Below, piece by piece: positions 10,826-23,792 of a stretch of DNA of 64,000 nt; the first letter of the stretch is position 1; each line of letters begins with the position of its first letter. Location of the stretch: assembly GCA_011009095.1 (NCBI GenBank), contig VTPC01091303.1, positions 37,207-101,206 of the forward strand. The letters run 5' to 3'. A model generated the notes under the pieces. It was not told where the DNA came from and ran no database searches. It saw nothing but the letters and a program-made list of their open reading frames with translations. The stretch is from Ignelater luminosus (taxonomy: Eukaryota; Arthropoda; Insecta; Coleoptera; Elateridae). The translations under genes and the position numbers were made by a program.

Positions 10826-13800
10826 GAAAATACTAACATTATTTAAGAAATTTCAGTTCTAGAGATTCTACGAACGTTTAAACGTAATTTTTAGCTTTAC
10901 AGAACTTAGAGATGTCAGAATGCCCACTGGACAGCAAAACAATAAGTATGATGCTACTAGGTGAGTTATGCTTTTTTTCGCAGCTAACCTAGGACTGGAA
11001 TCTCTCAAATTAAATATTACATCAAAAATTGTTATTAGTTTTTATCATAATTTTAAAGTTTCTGTAAAAACAAGCCCTCTCTTGGGTGGTTTTCACTATT
11101 AGGATTTTATATGAAGTTGAGAGCAAGAATGCAGAAAAATTAAAATCAATTTACTTGTCTTCTTCTACTAGATAGCTGCAAACATTGCCAAGCTGTCGAC
11201 TGTACATTTTACTGACCCCCATATAATCTTTGCTGTCTCCTTATTGCATAAAATGCTTAGATCAGTTTTCTGTCTGACCTTCCCAAATCATGCAGATATC
11301 ATCAGTTTAAAAATAGTTTTACTTTTCATTACTACTTTTCTTCAATATTTATTTGACTTAGCCATTACGCAGTGTCTACTGGCTCCATTTCACTATATCG
11401 AATTAATCGATTAATTTTTTAGTTGACTAGCATCAGTGACAATTTGTTGCTACACCTTCTTACTATCTTCTCAACTAAAAGAACCAATTACAAAATACTG
11501 ATACAGTCGAAGTGCATAATTGGTTTGAGCCTAAAACTAATAATTAAAAGGATATCTTGCATACTGAAACAACACAAGTGATTGTTGTACCAACAGGAGC
11601 AGTTGTAATATCTTCGGTGGAATGAAGATACAACAGTGTAATCTTGAGATACATTTTGATAACCAAACCATTCAACATTAATTTAAGTATGTTCCTAGAT
11701 CTTGGAGACAAAGCTTATATTTTAAGTTATTTTTGTTCTTTCGAATGTGACTTCAGTTGTCAACAAATGTTTTGAAAAGATCAACTACTTATCCGGCTAC
11801 CAGTGATTTTGGCCTTCTCACTCTCTCAGATGAGTGGCCCTTTTGCTAGCTCGTTCCAGTCGGTGAACCCTAGGTCGCAAGTAAGGGGTGGTAAAGATGA
11901 AAAGTGAATGATAAAACATCAAGTGTAATTCTAACAACCATGCATAAATCTAATATTTTTATTAACAATCCAAAGTGGCAAAAAATTCAGTTTAACACAC
12001 GATATTCTTATAATAAGGTAAATAATCATTAACGTCTAACATGCAAAGTAAATAATAGGCAAAACCAAATTAAAATGTCCTACATTACTAATTCTATCGA
12101 ATCTAAAGTACAAAATTGTCTGCCTAGTAATTAAAAGTAACTCGATTTCAAGTGATTTGCTGTTTAAATTACTCTTTTTAAATCTCTGGCCTTAAATTAG
12201 ATTAACAGTTTTGTAAGGATATAATTAATATGTAATGATTAATTCCAGATAATCTTTATAATTTAGCTACGATTTGAAAGTGAAAATAAAACCATCAACA
12301 GTAGAAACCAAACAAGAAATCTGCAGTTTATTGATAACTCATTAAGTCATTACAAATCTAAACCTTGGATAATCAAGATAAAGAAATTTGGTTTGAGCGT
12401 AATAAAATGGTATTATCTATTCAAATTTTAAATTAAAATGAATCTGCAATAATAAGTTTACAGTTTACTTAATTAGTAAAGCTGTGAGGATATGGGAAGA
12501 AGAAGAAGCTAATAAACCAGTAGATATTATAATGTAAATGATTAACTAGCACATAAATAAATTATAAATTAGATTGACTTTGCCAGAAAGCAGATTGATG
12601 TCTTCCAAGACCCACGGTTCCAATGCGAGAATTGCCAAATAATACCAGAAAAAGAATACCCCGAGAAACTAGCTGTAAGGTTTCACGAGAAAACAGGTAT
12701 TTTTAAAAGAGAATAGATTCAATGTAACCGGAGGTAGCAAAGATGTAACATCCTGCACAACAGAAACTTCAAAAGCTAAATCCAACAATTGATTCACTAT
12801 CACAAACGACTAAATACAAAATCATACCTGCTGTGCGATCAAGATTGCTTAAATAAATAATCTATAACGCTTCAAATGATGAAGGAAGATCTATTCCCAA
12901 AAAGCAATTCTTACATGTACCTTATATCGGAGGAACTCATTTCTAGAGAAAGCGAAGTTAATAAACGCAAAATTGCAACACGACCTCTTTAAGTGACAAG
13001 AAGCCTTCAAAGAGACTAAACTACACCAAACTGCCAAGGAACAAATATCGAAGATACACGGAAAACCACCCAACTTACGAAGAAATAACCCAAAACCAAC
13101 CCACCTAGAGTACAGCGCCTCTTGCTAAAAACCAACCAACTTATGATAACGCGGAACGACTCAACCCTCCAGCTCTAAGGTGCCCGAGACCGAGAACTAC
13201 TAACCAACTCCTTACCCAATGAAAAAAATATTCATTAAAGAATAACTAGCCGAAAGATAACAAATACTTATAATCATCTGAAGGATGAGTTCTAATAACA
13301 CAAAGCTAGAACTTAATTGTTCTGTGCTTGACAAATTGGAAATTCGTAAAAAAGTTGACAAGACTGACGACCCACTTGTGAAAAAGATCTCCAAGCGAAG
13401 TGTCAAATAAACAAACGAAGAGGATATTGTAAACACACGCTTGAGAACCCAAGCAACTATCCTAACGTAAACAACTACAAACAAATATAATACACCTAAA
13501 CATCAACACAACCACTATCCTAGACTTTGAGATCGTCTTCAGTAAGACGTTTAGACAATGATATCCCCTACCTCTAATACCAGGTTTTACAAATGTTTCT
13601 ACCAGGAAACACCAAATCTAAAGTTTTCACCAGAAGCTCAACTAACCCACAAAGTATAAATTAAAAATAACGACTTACTTCTAACGAATCTCGGCATTAA
13701 CTGAAATTGCTTCCTCCATAGAGTACTTCTAGTTCATTGCGGAAGAACAACTATAGTACCGGGAGTAGTAGTACCCTATACTAAAGAATAACTAAATACT

Positions 13801-13926
13801 GGAAACGTACACTCACCTAGTGTTAAACGGAGCAGATAGTCTAGAGCTCCTGCCTGAACAGTCTGATGAAAGACTATGCAACCTCACGATTCACCTATCA
13901 GAATATAAGAAAGATATTCTTGTAAT
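10826..13926. other. Three kilobases without an identifiable gene
   Basis: Mostly AT-rich. A more GC-rich patch at about 11790-11900 and an A/C-rich plus strand at 12560-13500 stand out in composition. The latter may be an old retrotransposon coding region (short frames such as VLDKLEIRKKVDKTDDPLVK near 13326), but no domain is recognisable. Confidence 0.4.
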
Positions 13927-14164
13927 AGGGATGCTAATGATACATCTATACTTCTCAAGTATCGATACCTGCTCCTCAAAGTAACGATATTATTATATCG
14001 ATGCCTGACATACGATACAGATACGTTATCGATACTTTAATAGCGATATCGGCTCATGCGATACTTTTTCTTGTGAAAGAGGATGCGGCATTCAAGCACA
14101 ACAGAAATAGTCAGAAACGCACGTATACAGATGGTTGGCATGTTTGTATGGGTTTCTGTGTATC

Positions 14165-14420
14165 TAAACAATCCTTTGGAATTCTTAAAGAGTGATTTTA
14201 TATACCAATGGGAAGAGATAAAGAACGTTTTCCCTATGCTGATGTATCAACAAGCACGAAAATATCTTTTCATTGTGGTTATTTTGTGCCATTGGAACGA
14301 TTGTTTTCTAAGCCAGGAACGATGGTGAATGAATCTCAGAATCCTCTTTTAGGAAGACAATTAAATAAATTAATATTTTTAGGAACGGTAAAGTCTAAAT
14401 TCATTTTTATTGCTTTGTAA
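14165..14420 (+). pseudogene. hAT transposase C-terminal dimerisation domain fragment
   Basis: Two overlapping frames give FIYQWEEIKNVFPMLMYQQA then RKYLFI, and, one shift later, FVPLERLFSKPGTMV and NPLLGRQLNKLIFL. This is the hAT C-terminal signature (WW...FP.L...A..YL.I followed by S.ERVFSKAG..... R..L......LLFL). The N-terminal BED finger and catalytic core are gone. It lies inside the hAT termini, so it belongs to that element. Confidence 0.72.
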
Positions 14421-14484
14421 GTAATTTAATAATAAACGTGTTATACCTTGGGTGTAGTCTTTTAATTATTGATGGCAATACCTA

Positions 14485-15016
14485 CAGGGTCCGTCAAAAA
14501 GGACTAATTAGCTAATCTTCTAAATAAAACATTAAATGTCAGACCTCGTTGCTATGTACCTACTTTGTATTGTTTCAAACGGTGGGCTTTGGAGTTCTTT
14601 ATAAAATTGTTCTAGTAAGATGGCTGAACCAGCCATACAGCTCGAATTTGTATGGAAGTCTTATAACAAGCGTTCCAACAAGGTCTCATTTCTCGCAATG
14701 GCGACTTGAACTGGCCATCAAGATCCCCAGGCATCACTGTTCCAGACTTTTTTCTATGGGAATACCTGAAGAGTAAAGTTTATATTGCAAAACCAAGAAC
14801 AATCGATAAACTTAAAAGAAACATTGGAATTACTTATTTCGTCTACCGCTTAAAAAAATGTTTTGAAAACGACGGAGGTCATTTGAGCCACACAGTATTT
14901 CATAAATAAATTTCCGATTCATACACTTCAGTAAACCCTTTTGTTTCAATTTCTAATTTATAAAAATAAATTTTTATTTAAAAGATAAACTAATTAGTCC
15001 TTTTTGAGGGACCCAG
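14485..15016 (+). mobile_element. Mariner-like element, internally deleted, nested in the hAT relic
   Basis: The 27-bp terminal inverted repeats (14485-14511 and 14990-15016; core GTCAAAAAGGACTAATTAG on the left) agree at 25 of 27 positions. TA flanks both ends (14483-14484, 15017-15018), the Tc1/mariner target. The 532-bp interior keeps only the transposase C-terminus (14706-14909): WPSRSPGITVPDFFLWEYLK, then KVYIAKPRTIDKLK and NDGGHLSH. The family motif SPD is SPG here, so an acidic residue is lost, and the upstream domains are deleted. Confidence 0.85.
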
Positions 15017-15228
15017 TATATAAATATTCATTATTATATTAACAATAATAACATAAATTATTATATTAAAAAGTTTGCTTTAATATAATGCATTCTTTAT
15101 TGGTGTTCGATACCAATACTTGGAAGTATCGATATTTTTCATGTATGTATCGAAAGATATCGATACCTGACTGTAATAGCATCAAATGATACCAGTATCG
15201 ATACTTTCTTTCGATACTAGCATCACTA

Positions 15229-17640
15229 CCTGCAACACACTTGGAATAAAAAAATTTAATTGAGAAGGCAAAAATCTCCAAGATCTTATAGAAGCAGATC
15301 ATGATGGAAAGGTCAGAGTCAGAGTCCACTTAACCAGCCTAATAAATATTTTTTACTTCTTTCAAATGCAGACACTACTATACCATAAGTATTGTAACAT
15401 CTAAGTACACATCTATAGAGAATTAGTAAAACTTTTTAAAATAGCCATCATGGTATTGCAAAAACCCCATTCTGTCCTGACCATTTTGAAAACTAGTTGC
15501 TTCTAAATTATTTTTAGATCACGAAAGTTGTATTTTACTTCAGTCTGATAAAGAGACTGCTATTAGAAGACAGTAGCTCTTAAGATTTACCCAGGAAATG
15601 TTGTCGGGTTGTCTCAACTACTCGCGCAGCAAAAGCATCTACAATAATTATCAAAGACTCAATTTTATATTTTCAAAGTTACAAAAAAGAAAGTTTCCTT
15701 TATTATACCAGGTCTAATCGAAAAATGTGACTGCATTCCACAGCAAATAATTATTGAATAACGCCAAAGTCGAATGGTGTACAGAAGTAAGAAAAAAGAT
15801 ATACAGAGTGTTTTAGCTGTATCATTTAGAAAGTCAAGGAAAATAGATTTTGCCTTTCCTGATTGTACTGTAGAAAAGATACATAATTGTAGCTCTTATA
15901 GCCCAGTAAGCATTTCTAAAAACAAAATATTTAGGTTTTGTGAATTACAAACCTTCTTAACCATACCAGGACCGGTTGAAAAAATTGATAGCATTTCACA
16001 ATAAATAGCTGAATAATGACAAAACTGTTAGGTGTAGATTCACATAAATGCTGTATTGTTGCAATAAAGAGAATTTAAAAATACAAAGATTCTTCCATTA
16101 AAAAAGGTTAAATAAAATTATGTTTCTCGTTTTCTGATCACTCTGTATAAGAAAGATGACATTGAGATTTTAATAATTCTTTCTAAAGATTAAGCATTGA
16201 GTTTTATCACTGCAGAAATTGAATGACGCCAAAATGTGATTTATTAACAGATACAATTTTTGTTTAATCTTCAAGTTTTATTATTAATGTCATCTTCAAT
16301 GTATTATTGATAGTTTGATACTGATTCGACATATTTGTTTATGAATATTTTCTTATACTTTTAAAGCTACAACGTCCTAATTTCGAACGTGTTGTTATTT
16401 TCATTATTCGTAAACAGGGTATACCAAGATTGATATTTTATTTTTATATAATTATAAGAAAAATCATGTTGGCTAATGTAATATTGTATTCCATTAACAG
16501 GAATGTAAACTCAAAATACTCCGCATGCCGGGGACAACACATTACAAAACCATTACTTGAAAAATGTCAACTAATTAATGTTGCAACAATATCTAGAGTC
16601 TTATAATAATTATATAAAGTATTATTCCTCCTTTACTTATTGAAATCACATGATTTCCACATTATTAAAGAAATAGACACATATTACAATGACCCAAAAC
16701 ATCATAATTCTTTTTATTTCTTTTTTAACCGATCAAGCTCAGGGGTACCACGCACGGTAGTTATTTTACGATCTAACTTTCTTAGGTAATCTCACAAGTT
16801 TAGTTAGCTAACTGCAATTAGATCTTACGCAAAATCAAATAATAAATAAAGTAATACAAATGTTTACTGACAAATAATATAACAATAATTGATTGCATGA
16901 AAGCATGGAGTAACGCTACTGATTAAGCAACCTTTCGGATAAGAATGTTCATTAATTTGTTATACTAACGTTTTAAGTATGAATGTAAAAATGAGTTTTT
17001 AAAATTGATTTGTTTATAATTTTATTTTTCTAATTTTAATTATTTATAAAATTTCTTGTAGGTAAAGCGTGGATTAATTGTTGTAGGTAGTTTGTAACAA
17101 GGTTGTCAAAAATATAACAATAATATAACAAATTAAATTTTAGAGAGTCGTGAATGGTTCAAAGCATATTTCTGTTGTGTAACAAAGTTGTAGTTGCATA
17201 GCCAAGAATTAGTGTATGTATATCTATCTGTTATGTTACGACATAAGTTTATCATTTAGAATATTAGTATTCTTGTAGTACTGTAGTAGTCGTGACCCCT
17301 AAAAGATTTTGATTTAATCTATCATAGAAAATCTTCTTCCTAATACCCAAAGCTTTTTGCAGAATGTTGTTCTACTTTACTTGCTTATCGTTCATGACTC
17401 AAAGAATTTTTTGTACATTTATAGCTGACTTTCCAATGGCAAGTCAGTAGAAAAGAACCTTTAAAAAACGGTTTAGTACTTATGATGTAAGAACAAGAAC
17501 CTTTCGTTAACTTCTCGAAATCATCTGTATGGTTTGTGATCTTGTACCTACCCTTATGTCATGTATCATACCATAAAAGTTAAATCTCGTACCAGCTTGC
17601 AAAATATTTCGAGAAACCGTTCAGTGACGTTTTTTGCTAG
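15229..17640. other. Unassigned AT-rich sequence
   Basis: No genes seen. Holds the imperfect direct repeat listed at 15700-16040; the rest shows no recognisable structure. Confidence 0.5.
15700..16040. repeat. Imperfect direct repeat, spacing about 260 bp
   Basis: 15705-15775 and 15961-16035 share ATACCAGG, GAAAAA, then GCATTNCACA and AATAANNNTTGAATAA in the same order. A weaker third echo (GAATGACGCCAAAA) occurs at about 16222. This suggests an old tandem array. Confidence 0.4.
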
Positions 17641-17692
17641 GTAAACATCCTCTGACTTCATTACAATTTGGAAGGGGGTAATTTCTAAATCA

Positions 17693-17880
17693 CTAGAAAA
17701 CGGGATCTACTTCTTTTATAATTTTCTTAAATCCTAATTTTATTTTATGAGCAAAATTTGTTTCTACCCAAAGCCGTGGAAAGTTACAAAATGAGACTAT
17801 CTCTGCATTTATCAACTGGTTTTTGAAATCTCTTATAGGATCGTCTCTCTCCACGTTTCTATTTTTTATAGATTTGAAAA
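17693..17880 (-). other. Open frame adjoining the R1 3' end, unidentified
   Basis: The minus-strand frame that runs out of the R1 3' region continues for about 60 codons with well-behaved composition: NVERDDPIRDFKNQLINAEI, then FPRLWVETNFAHKIK, ending KEVDPVF at a TAG. I do not recognise it. It may be R1 3' UTR, another element's coding region or host sequence at the insertion site. Confidence 0.3.
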
Positions 17881-18905
17881 TTTCTAAAGCTCCGTATCGC
17901 TTTTTTCGTGTGGTCGGGGAGAATCTGCTCGTCAGACACCCAGCAGTCGGTGCTGCTGGGTAGTGCAGGGTTGGCAAATCTGGTAAAAACCCCTATCCAC
18001 CAATGTCGTAGTTGTCCTCCGCCGCGAAACGGCCAACACCGCATTACTTCGCGGTGGGGCTTGACCGGAGAGCATAATATTGGGCGCTAGCCTAGATGTT
18101 GATGCTACCGACTACATTTTATTTAACTTTTTTCTCTCTCTTTTCTTTTATTCTTATGATTTTGGTTACCATACACCTAATGGTGTTCCAGTTTTCTTCA
18201 GTTTGTAGCATGGTTTTTACCATGTTATCTACTTCCACCTTTCTATTTATTTCCCGTTCCGCCTCGTCCCTTTCCCTTTTCCATATATTGCAGACGAATA
18301 TGGTATGCTCCGCGTCCTCGGGAGAGATTTTGCGGTACCCATATTCTTCATTTTCTTTCTTTTTAATACTGCTCATATATGCATTAAAGCATTCATGACC
18401 CGTGATTACTTGGGTTAGCTGATAGTTCAGATCACCGTGCTTTCTATGGACCCATTTATCGATATGTGGGATGAGCGTTCTGGTCCACATACCCTTGCTG
18501 ACGTTACCCTCCCACATGTTTTGCCATTTTATCATAGTTTGCTTAGTTGCCTTTTTTTTGTTTCTCGCTTCTAGATTTGTTAGGTAAATCGTTTCCCGCT
18601 CCTCAGCCATGAGCCGTACAGAAATTAATCCTGCGATTACCAGCAGTGCCTCCGTGAACACTGTCCTGTACGTCCCGCATACTTTTATGACCAGTTTCCT
18701 TTGTATTTTTGTGAATCTGTTCCTATATTTATCCTTTTCAAGACTTTTGATCCACACTGGCGCGGCATAAAGCATGATCGAATGCGCCACGGAGGTTAAT
18801 ATTCTTCTCGGGCCAGTTTTTACATCTACAGTAATTAATACATGCAGCTCCCTGGTATGCCTGGTGCCGCTCCTTGCTGTCTTTTCTCGTGTTGCATTTA
18901 GGTTT
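17860..18905 (-). mobile_element. R1-clade LINE, 5'-truncated 3' end
   Basis: The minus strand carries the last part of an R1-like ORF2 (18905-18119) followed by a 3' UTR of about 250 bp. That UTR includes the CGCGGCGGAGGACAACTACG block and CACCGACTGCTGGGTGTC, matching what I know of R1-type 3' regions. It is more GC-rich than its surroundings and better preserved than the other LINE pieces in the window. No poly(A) tail is evident. R1 relatives insert at defined targets (rDNA or other repeats); no rDNA is seen here, so this copy is either a non-rDNA R1 lineage or a stray insertion. Confidence 0.75.
18119..18790 (-). pseudogene. R1-type reverse transcriptase C-terminal domain, open 223-codon frame
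   Basis: The frame reads IMLYAAPVWIKSLEKDKYRN, TYRTVFTEALLVIAGLISV and LMAEERETIYL, the highly conserved thumb-side block of R1/Waldo-type ORF2 proteins (MLYAAPVW, FRTVSxEAxxVIAGxxPI, LxxEER). Towards the end are TGHECFNAYM and SPEDAEHTIFVCNIWKRERD, the C-terminal cysteine/histidine motif region. It continues upstream to about 18905 (TGPRRILTSVAH), where similarity stops, so the palm and endonuclease are missing. No stop or shift occurs in 223 codons, unlike neighbouring relics, which suggests a recent insertion. It cannot act alone because it lacks the catalytic palm. Confidence 0.82.
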
Positions 18906-19645
18906 TATTTAAATCACCCTTTATTCAGTTTTACTGCAAACAAAGGAAAATCTAACACGTAAAAGTAGTTTTTGTTTGCTAACTTAATTGTAGATTTTAG
19001 CAATGAAATAATTTAATTTGCTAGTAGAGAAAAAACTGAAACAAGAAAAACGGTTTTTCCTAAAAGTATATTTGGCCATCTATAGTATAGATATTATCAA
19101 CTAAAAGAAAATATAATAAGCCTTAATACAAATTAGAATTCTTTTGTTGCAATTGCGAAAAATGATCCATAATCTATGTTCAATACAAGGTTCTCTGAGA
19201 CACTACTGGCCTGTTCTTTATTTTGTCTGCTGCAGCTGTAAATCTTTTGACCATCTCTTCTCTGCTTCTGGTTTTTAAAGACAGTGAGCAAGACAAAAAG
19301 GAAAGCAGAAAGAGCAGTTGCAGATCTACCATAAAACTAATGAAACTTTTATTTTTGGGCCGGGCCAAAATAGAAGTCCCACTGAAACCATTATTTTCTT
19401 TTTTGTATTGAAATTTCCATAAACACATTTTCTTGTTACGACTTTTATCTGTTCATTTTCCAAAAGAAGTTTTACGTCACTCCAAACATATACATTAATA
19501 GAAGTTCTTCTGCCCCTTTCTTTAGTAACCAGCCTATCTGCATAAAAATATAAAAAGGATTTACTTTTTTTTTTATAATTTCTAGTTATAATCAGCAGAA
19601 TGCATAGTGTACGTTCACTTTTTTATTTCTCTTCCCAGTGATCTT
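18906..19645. other. Unassigned AT-rich sequence
   Basis: Nothing recognised. Several short overlapping frames at 19180-19430 have no family resemblance. Confidence 0.45.
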
Positions 19646-19769
19646 GAATAAAATGGAAGCTGCAGTGAATTCTACAAAGATAAGCAACGCAAAAACATTA
19701 TTAATTCTTCGGAGCAAACCATTGACATTAGAACTTAATATGTTCTTTCACCAATTGAGGCATTACACG

Positions 19770-20260
19770 TAGAGTAAGCATTATTAATTGCGGTTAAGCT
19801 TCTATGTAGTTCTTAAGAATAATTTTTTTGATAAGAATATTGGAGATTTAAGTACCCAACAATTATATCAAGAGTTTATAGTACCCGGAAAATTTAGAGT
19901 CGATGTGATAGAACTTTTGAATTTTTGTAATATTATTGAATTTCCTTTTCCAATGGAATATAAAAGATTTAGACATAAAATACCGTTTGGAGCTTTTATT
20001 TACATTCTATAGATCGAGTTTTTGTTACAGTATTTTAGCTCTATAGGAATTAAGAAGGAATCCCAAAGAATACAAGCTTTGAACCATTAAAAGAGTAAAT
20101 TTGTAACTGAGAAGAGAGAAGCAAAAACCACAAATCAAAAAATTGATCCTTTCAGAATGATACACTACTGTGTATTTCTAATTTCTGCTAATAGGTTTGA
20201 CTAATGACGTGTTAGCAACAGTAAATTCAATAATATATCGTCTAATTCAAGAAATTAATT
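19770..20260 (+). pseudogene. Possible PIF/Harbinger-like transposase N-terminal relic
   Basis: The frame 19788-20012 includes DLSTQQLYQEFIVPGKFRVD and IEFPFPMEYKRFRHKIPFG, loosely following the HARBI1-type start (D..F...FR........L......LE.P......SP...LLL.LRF). About 185 bp further, a second frame has LTNDVLATVNSIIYRLIQEI, like the VG.S..TVSRII..V turn that follows in that family. Key residues and the DDE core are not visible. Weak family-level inference only. Confidence 0.28.
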
Positions 20261-20730
20261 TCTACATTGTGGATGAAGATGTCGGCTGGTGGTCCAGCCG
20301 AATCATCAGTGTTTCACTACTAGGTCCAAAACGGGGGCGGGGGCGTTGGAGTTTCGAGACCTTTGGTATCGCAAGCTGCCCTTATCGCCACTATTCGGAG
20401 GCTAATACAGGGATCCGAAATACGGACGCTATGGCTACCGACACTACTTTTTGCGCTCTCTAAAATAGTCTGTGCTTAGGAAAAGTTTACAAGGTAAGAC
20501 CACCACTGTTTTAAACAACCGAAGTCACCGTCTCGCCACACAACATCTCGTCCAGTCGCTTGATACCGCACTCTGTCATTTTGCTGACTTGATTTTTCAC
20601 AAGAACATCTGCAACATATGATAACACAAAATTTCTTAAGATTGACGCATTCTTGATCTCTACCATCGACACTACAGATCTACCACGCCTTGGGCAGCCT
20701 CCTCGACTTTTATCACCGATCAAGGTTTAC
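20261..20730. other. GC-richer island of unknown origin
   Basis: 20280-20460 (with ACGGGGGCGGGGGCG) and 20520-20725 are much richer in GC and CpG than the surroundings and give open frames on both strands (plus 20197-20463, minus 20723-20511). None resembles a known protein or rRNA. A repeat or a capture from elsewhere is possible. Confidence 0.35.
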
Positions 20731-23700
20731 GTTACATGGGTTGTATTTAATCGGTAGCGTCGGTGTGGTCTTGAATCTTTTTTAGTTTTCTCTTGTTAAA
20801 GAGGTTTTTGGTACTTGTTCTGAGTTCACACTGATAGGTTGATTATTGTTTTAGTAACTTCTTAAATTTTGAAATCAGTTAGGATTGACGAACTTTTCAA
20901 ATTTTATTTATTTAAGCAAGTGGGATGCAGGGACAATTGTTTTTAACGTCTAAGTTTAATTTTTTATTGCTAGATTATGAAACTCAAACAGCTGTTTGCT
21001 GGAATTTTTCTTTGATTTGGGTTTAATCTTAAGATCTGGTTAGCAAATCTGATAGGGTTATGTCATTATGGTAGGGATTACATTTTGCAATTAAACATTT
21101 GACTATAAAATAAACAGGTGGCCAGGTGTTGTTGGTTGATGCTAGTTACCTTCATCTTCTTATTTTTTTTCTGCTGACTGGTTCCGTGGCTTAAATCTGT
21201 TAACAGAGTTTTCCTTTTCATTCTTCAATAAGCGTTTCAAATTGTCCCTGCCAAGTTTATGTTGTGATCTTCCGATTGGATGAGTGACTTGTCGAGTAGC
21301 TTGCAGTGGTTGTTCTATTCTACAAGAAGAACAGAGCGTTTGTTCCCGGTGAACCTGTTGGTTCTCTATATTTGTTGTGAGGGGTGAGATTTCTTCTAGT
21401 GTGCAAAGTTCTACAAATTGAGGTAGGTTTTCTTTCTTTCTGTTTATTTCGATGTTGGTTCTGATTGTTTTTTTAGCTTTTTGGTAACGTTCAGAGAAAC
21501 ATCTTCAGAAGATTTTGTTAGAAGCTTGTGAGAATTATGAAGTTCTCCGTGTAAATTAAAATTGAAAGTCAATTCCATAATAAATTGTACAACTAGAGGG
21601 TTTATTTGATATGGACGGATCGGGCAGTAAACGGTCCAGGAAGCTTGAACATACATCCGCTTAGAGAATCTAGATACGTACATCTGCTTCCAGGGTTGCC
21701 GTATATTTTTTTAGTCTCTGATATGGAAATTTCCACTTTACAAGTCCACATTTGGGCACAATTTGCTTTATGTTAATAAATATATGTATTTCAGTCTGTT
21801 TAACATGTGAATTTTTTATGGATCACAATCACATTAATTTTTAAATGTTATCATTGGAATTATCTGTTTTCCTGGTTTGTTTAAATTGTTTTTTATTTAT
21901 TTCCGTCTTTATATCTTTTCTTGTAATATTTAATTAACTTGGAACTTGGAATGTGAATTTGAAAGTGTGCCTCCGTGATTTAGGTTGTTACAGCTGAGCC
22001 TGCGTCTGCCGTGCAGATCTGAATATCAGCGGGGAAGTCGTGGTAAATGTTTTACTTCTCAGTTCTCGATTCTGATTGTATGTTGGTTCATGATCATTTT
22101 TTTTTACTTTGTCTAGCTTTAATTCAATTTTAATTATTATTAAATATTTTATAAGTGGTCAGGTTATTAATTATGATCAATTTTGCAATTTTATATTTCA
22201 TTGGTAAATTTTCAAACTTTTTTCCATATTGTGCAAAAAGCAGTGTCTTTTTAGATCAGGTAATCTTTTATCTGACAACTGTGAATTAGTGCAAAAGTAC
22301 CTTTTGTTCGTTTGTCTTCCTTCTCAAGTAGAAAGAAAAGAAAAGCATCGATCGAAACTGTTCACTAACGAATGGTGTGTGCAGTCCATAAAAGGGCAAG
22401 ATAATATTATTCTGTTAAACAAATTTCAAAATCAAAAGACTTGTTTATTTTTTCAGTAGCGTGGTATACTTTATTTAATAGTTCGTTTGAGGATAGTGTT
22501 TTTATTATAAAACCAAATTAATTTTTGTTTTAAAAACTAGTAGTCCGTGGAGCACAGTACTCAGTAAAGATTGGAGAAATTGATTGATTTCAAAAAGTTT
22601 CTGAAAATAAGTTGATTGAATATAGTACATCACATGATGATAAGCTTTGTTTTGTTTTAATATTTGGATTAACTTCGATTGCTTCAGAAGATTGTTGATC
22701 TATATATTTTTATACTCTAGCTACAGATTAAAATAAATAAAAAATTAAATATTGAAATGTTTTGTAGATTATGGTACTGGTATAAGAGGTAAGCAAGACT
22801 GTATGGATCAATTTCACATCTTGGAAGTACTAACAAAGTTCTATCTAGGTATATTTAAGAACCTATGCATTAAAATACAGATGTTGTTTCTGCCCTGCTT
22901 AAAAATACGATAAAAATTCATAATGTGATTGTTAAAATGCACATGAAAATGAAACCTTAAATCCAACACTACATGTCTCTAATATTCAAATTACAATTTA
23001 ATTCTACTCTTCCTGATGCAGCGTATGCAGTTTCTTTAATCCGGAAAAAGTAGTTACTATCATACAGCAGATCCGCTAGATCGTTCAGATTAAATGAGGA
23101 TATTGGAATTTTCCATTTTGTTTTCTAAACGATTTAGCAACGAAATAGCCTGAAAAGCTGAAAAGCGGTCTCGTTAGTTCGTTAACCTTCCTGTTACCTT
23201 TACATAGTATTGAGGTGTTCCGCTGTTGTTTTGCATTTGTCTTGTTCTTTTCGCTGACTGGTAGTAATTCGATTGAAACGGGAATTTAATTTAAGACTAA
23301 TATTATGTAATAAAAACGTATGATCATCATTTGAAAAAATTGATTGAATTGTAAAGAAAGAGAAAGATACGCCTACCATATGTTGTTTAAATTACATTAT
23401 TGAGTTTCTTTATAATAATATGATATTTAATATATTATGGGAAAAATGATATTTTTGACTTATGTAAACGTGTTTTTTCTTTCATTTAAGCATAAAACTT
23501 GTACTGCTTATTTAAGTGCAATTTAATATTAGTGTACATCAGTATTTATATTTAGTAAGACAGAGTATAGTAATCTTCAAAAAACGACTGTAACTTAATT
23601 AAATTTGGATGTAATAATTTATAGAAATAAACATAATAAACTGTACCATTTCAGTTTTCACAAATTAAAAACTTCTGTATGGCAACAGTAATTGTTAATT

Positions 23701-23792
23701 ACATTATTTAACTTCCTTATTGAAAAAGTATACTTTAGATTAAATCTGAAATACTATCACAGTTATTTTCATGCTATAAAACCGTCTTCATA
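20731..23792. other. Three kilobases without an identifiable gene
   Basis: T/G-rich plus strand at 20750-21450, a short GC-richer patch at 21965-22050, then AT-rich sequence. No supported coding frame or repeat. Confidence 0.5.

Larger units (their letters stand above)
13927..15228 (+). mobile_element. hAT transposon relic with TATCGATA-rich ends
   Basis: The left end AGGGATGCTAATGATAC and the inverse of the right end TAGTGATGCTAGTATCG match well. Both termini (13950-14050 and 15110-15220) are packed with TATCGATA-type palindromes, probably transposase-binding sub-terminal repeats. The flanking octamers CTTGTAAT and CCTGCAAC agree at 5 of 8 positions, all differences being C/T, a possible decayed 8-bp duplication. 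The element contains a hAT transposase tail and a nested mariner-like element. Confidence 0.65.
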
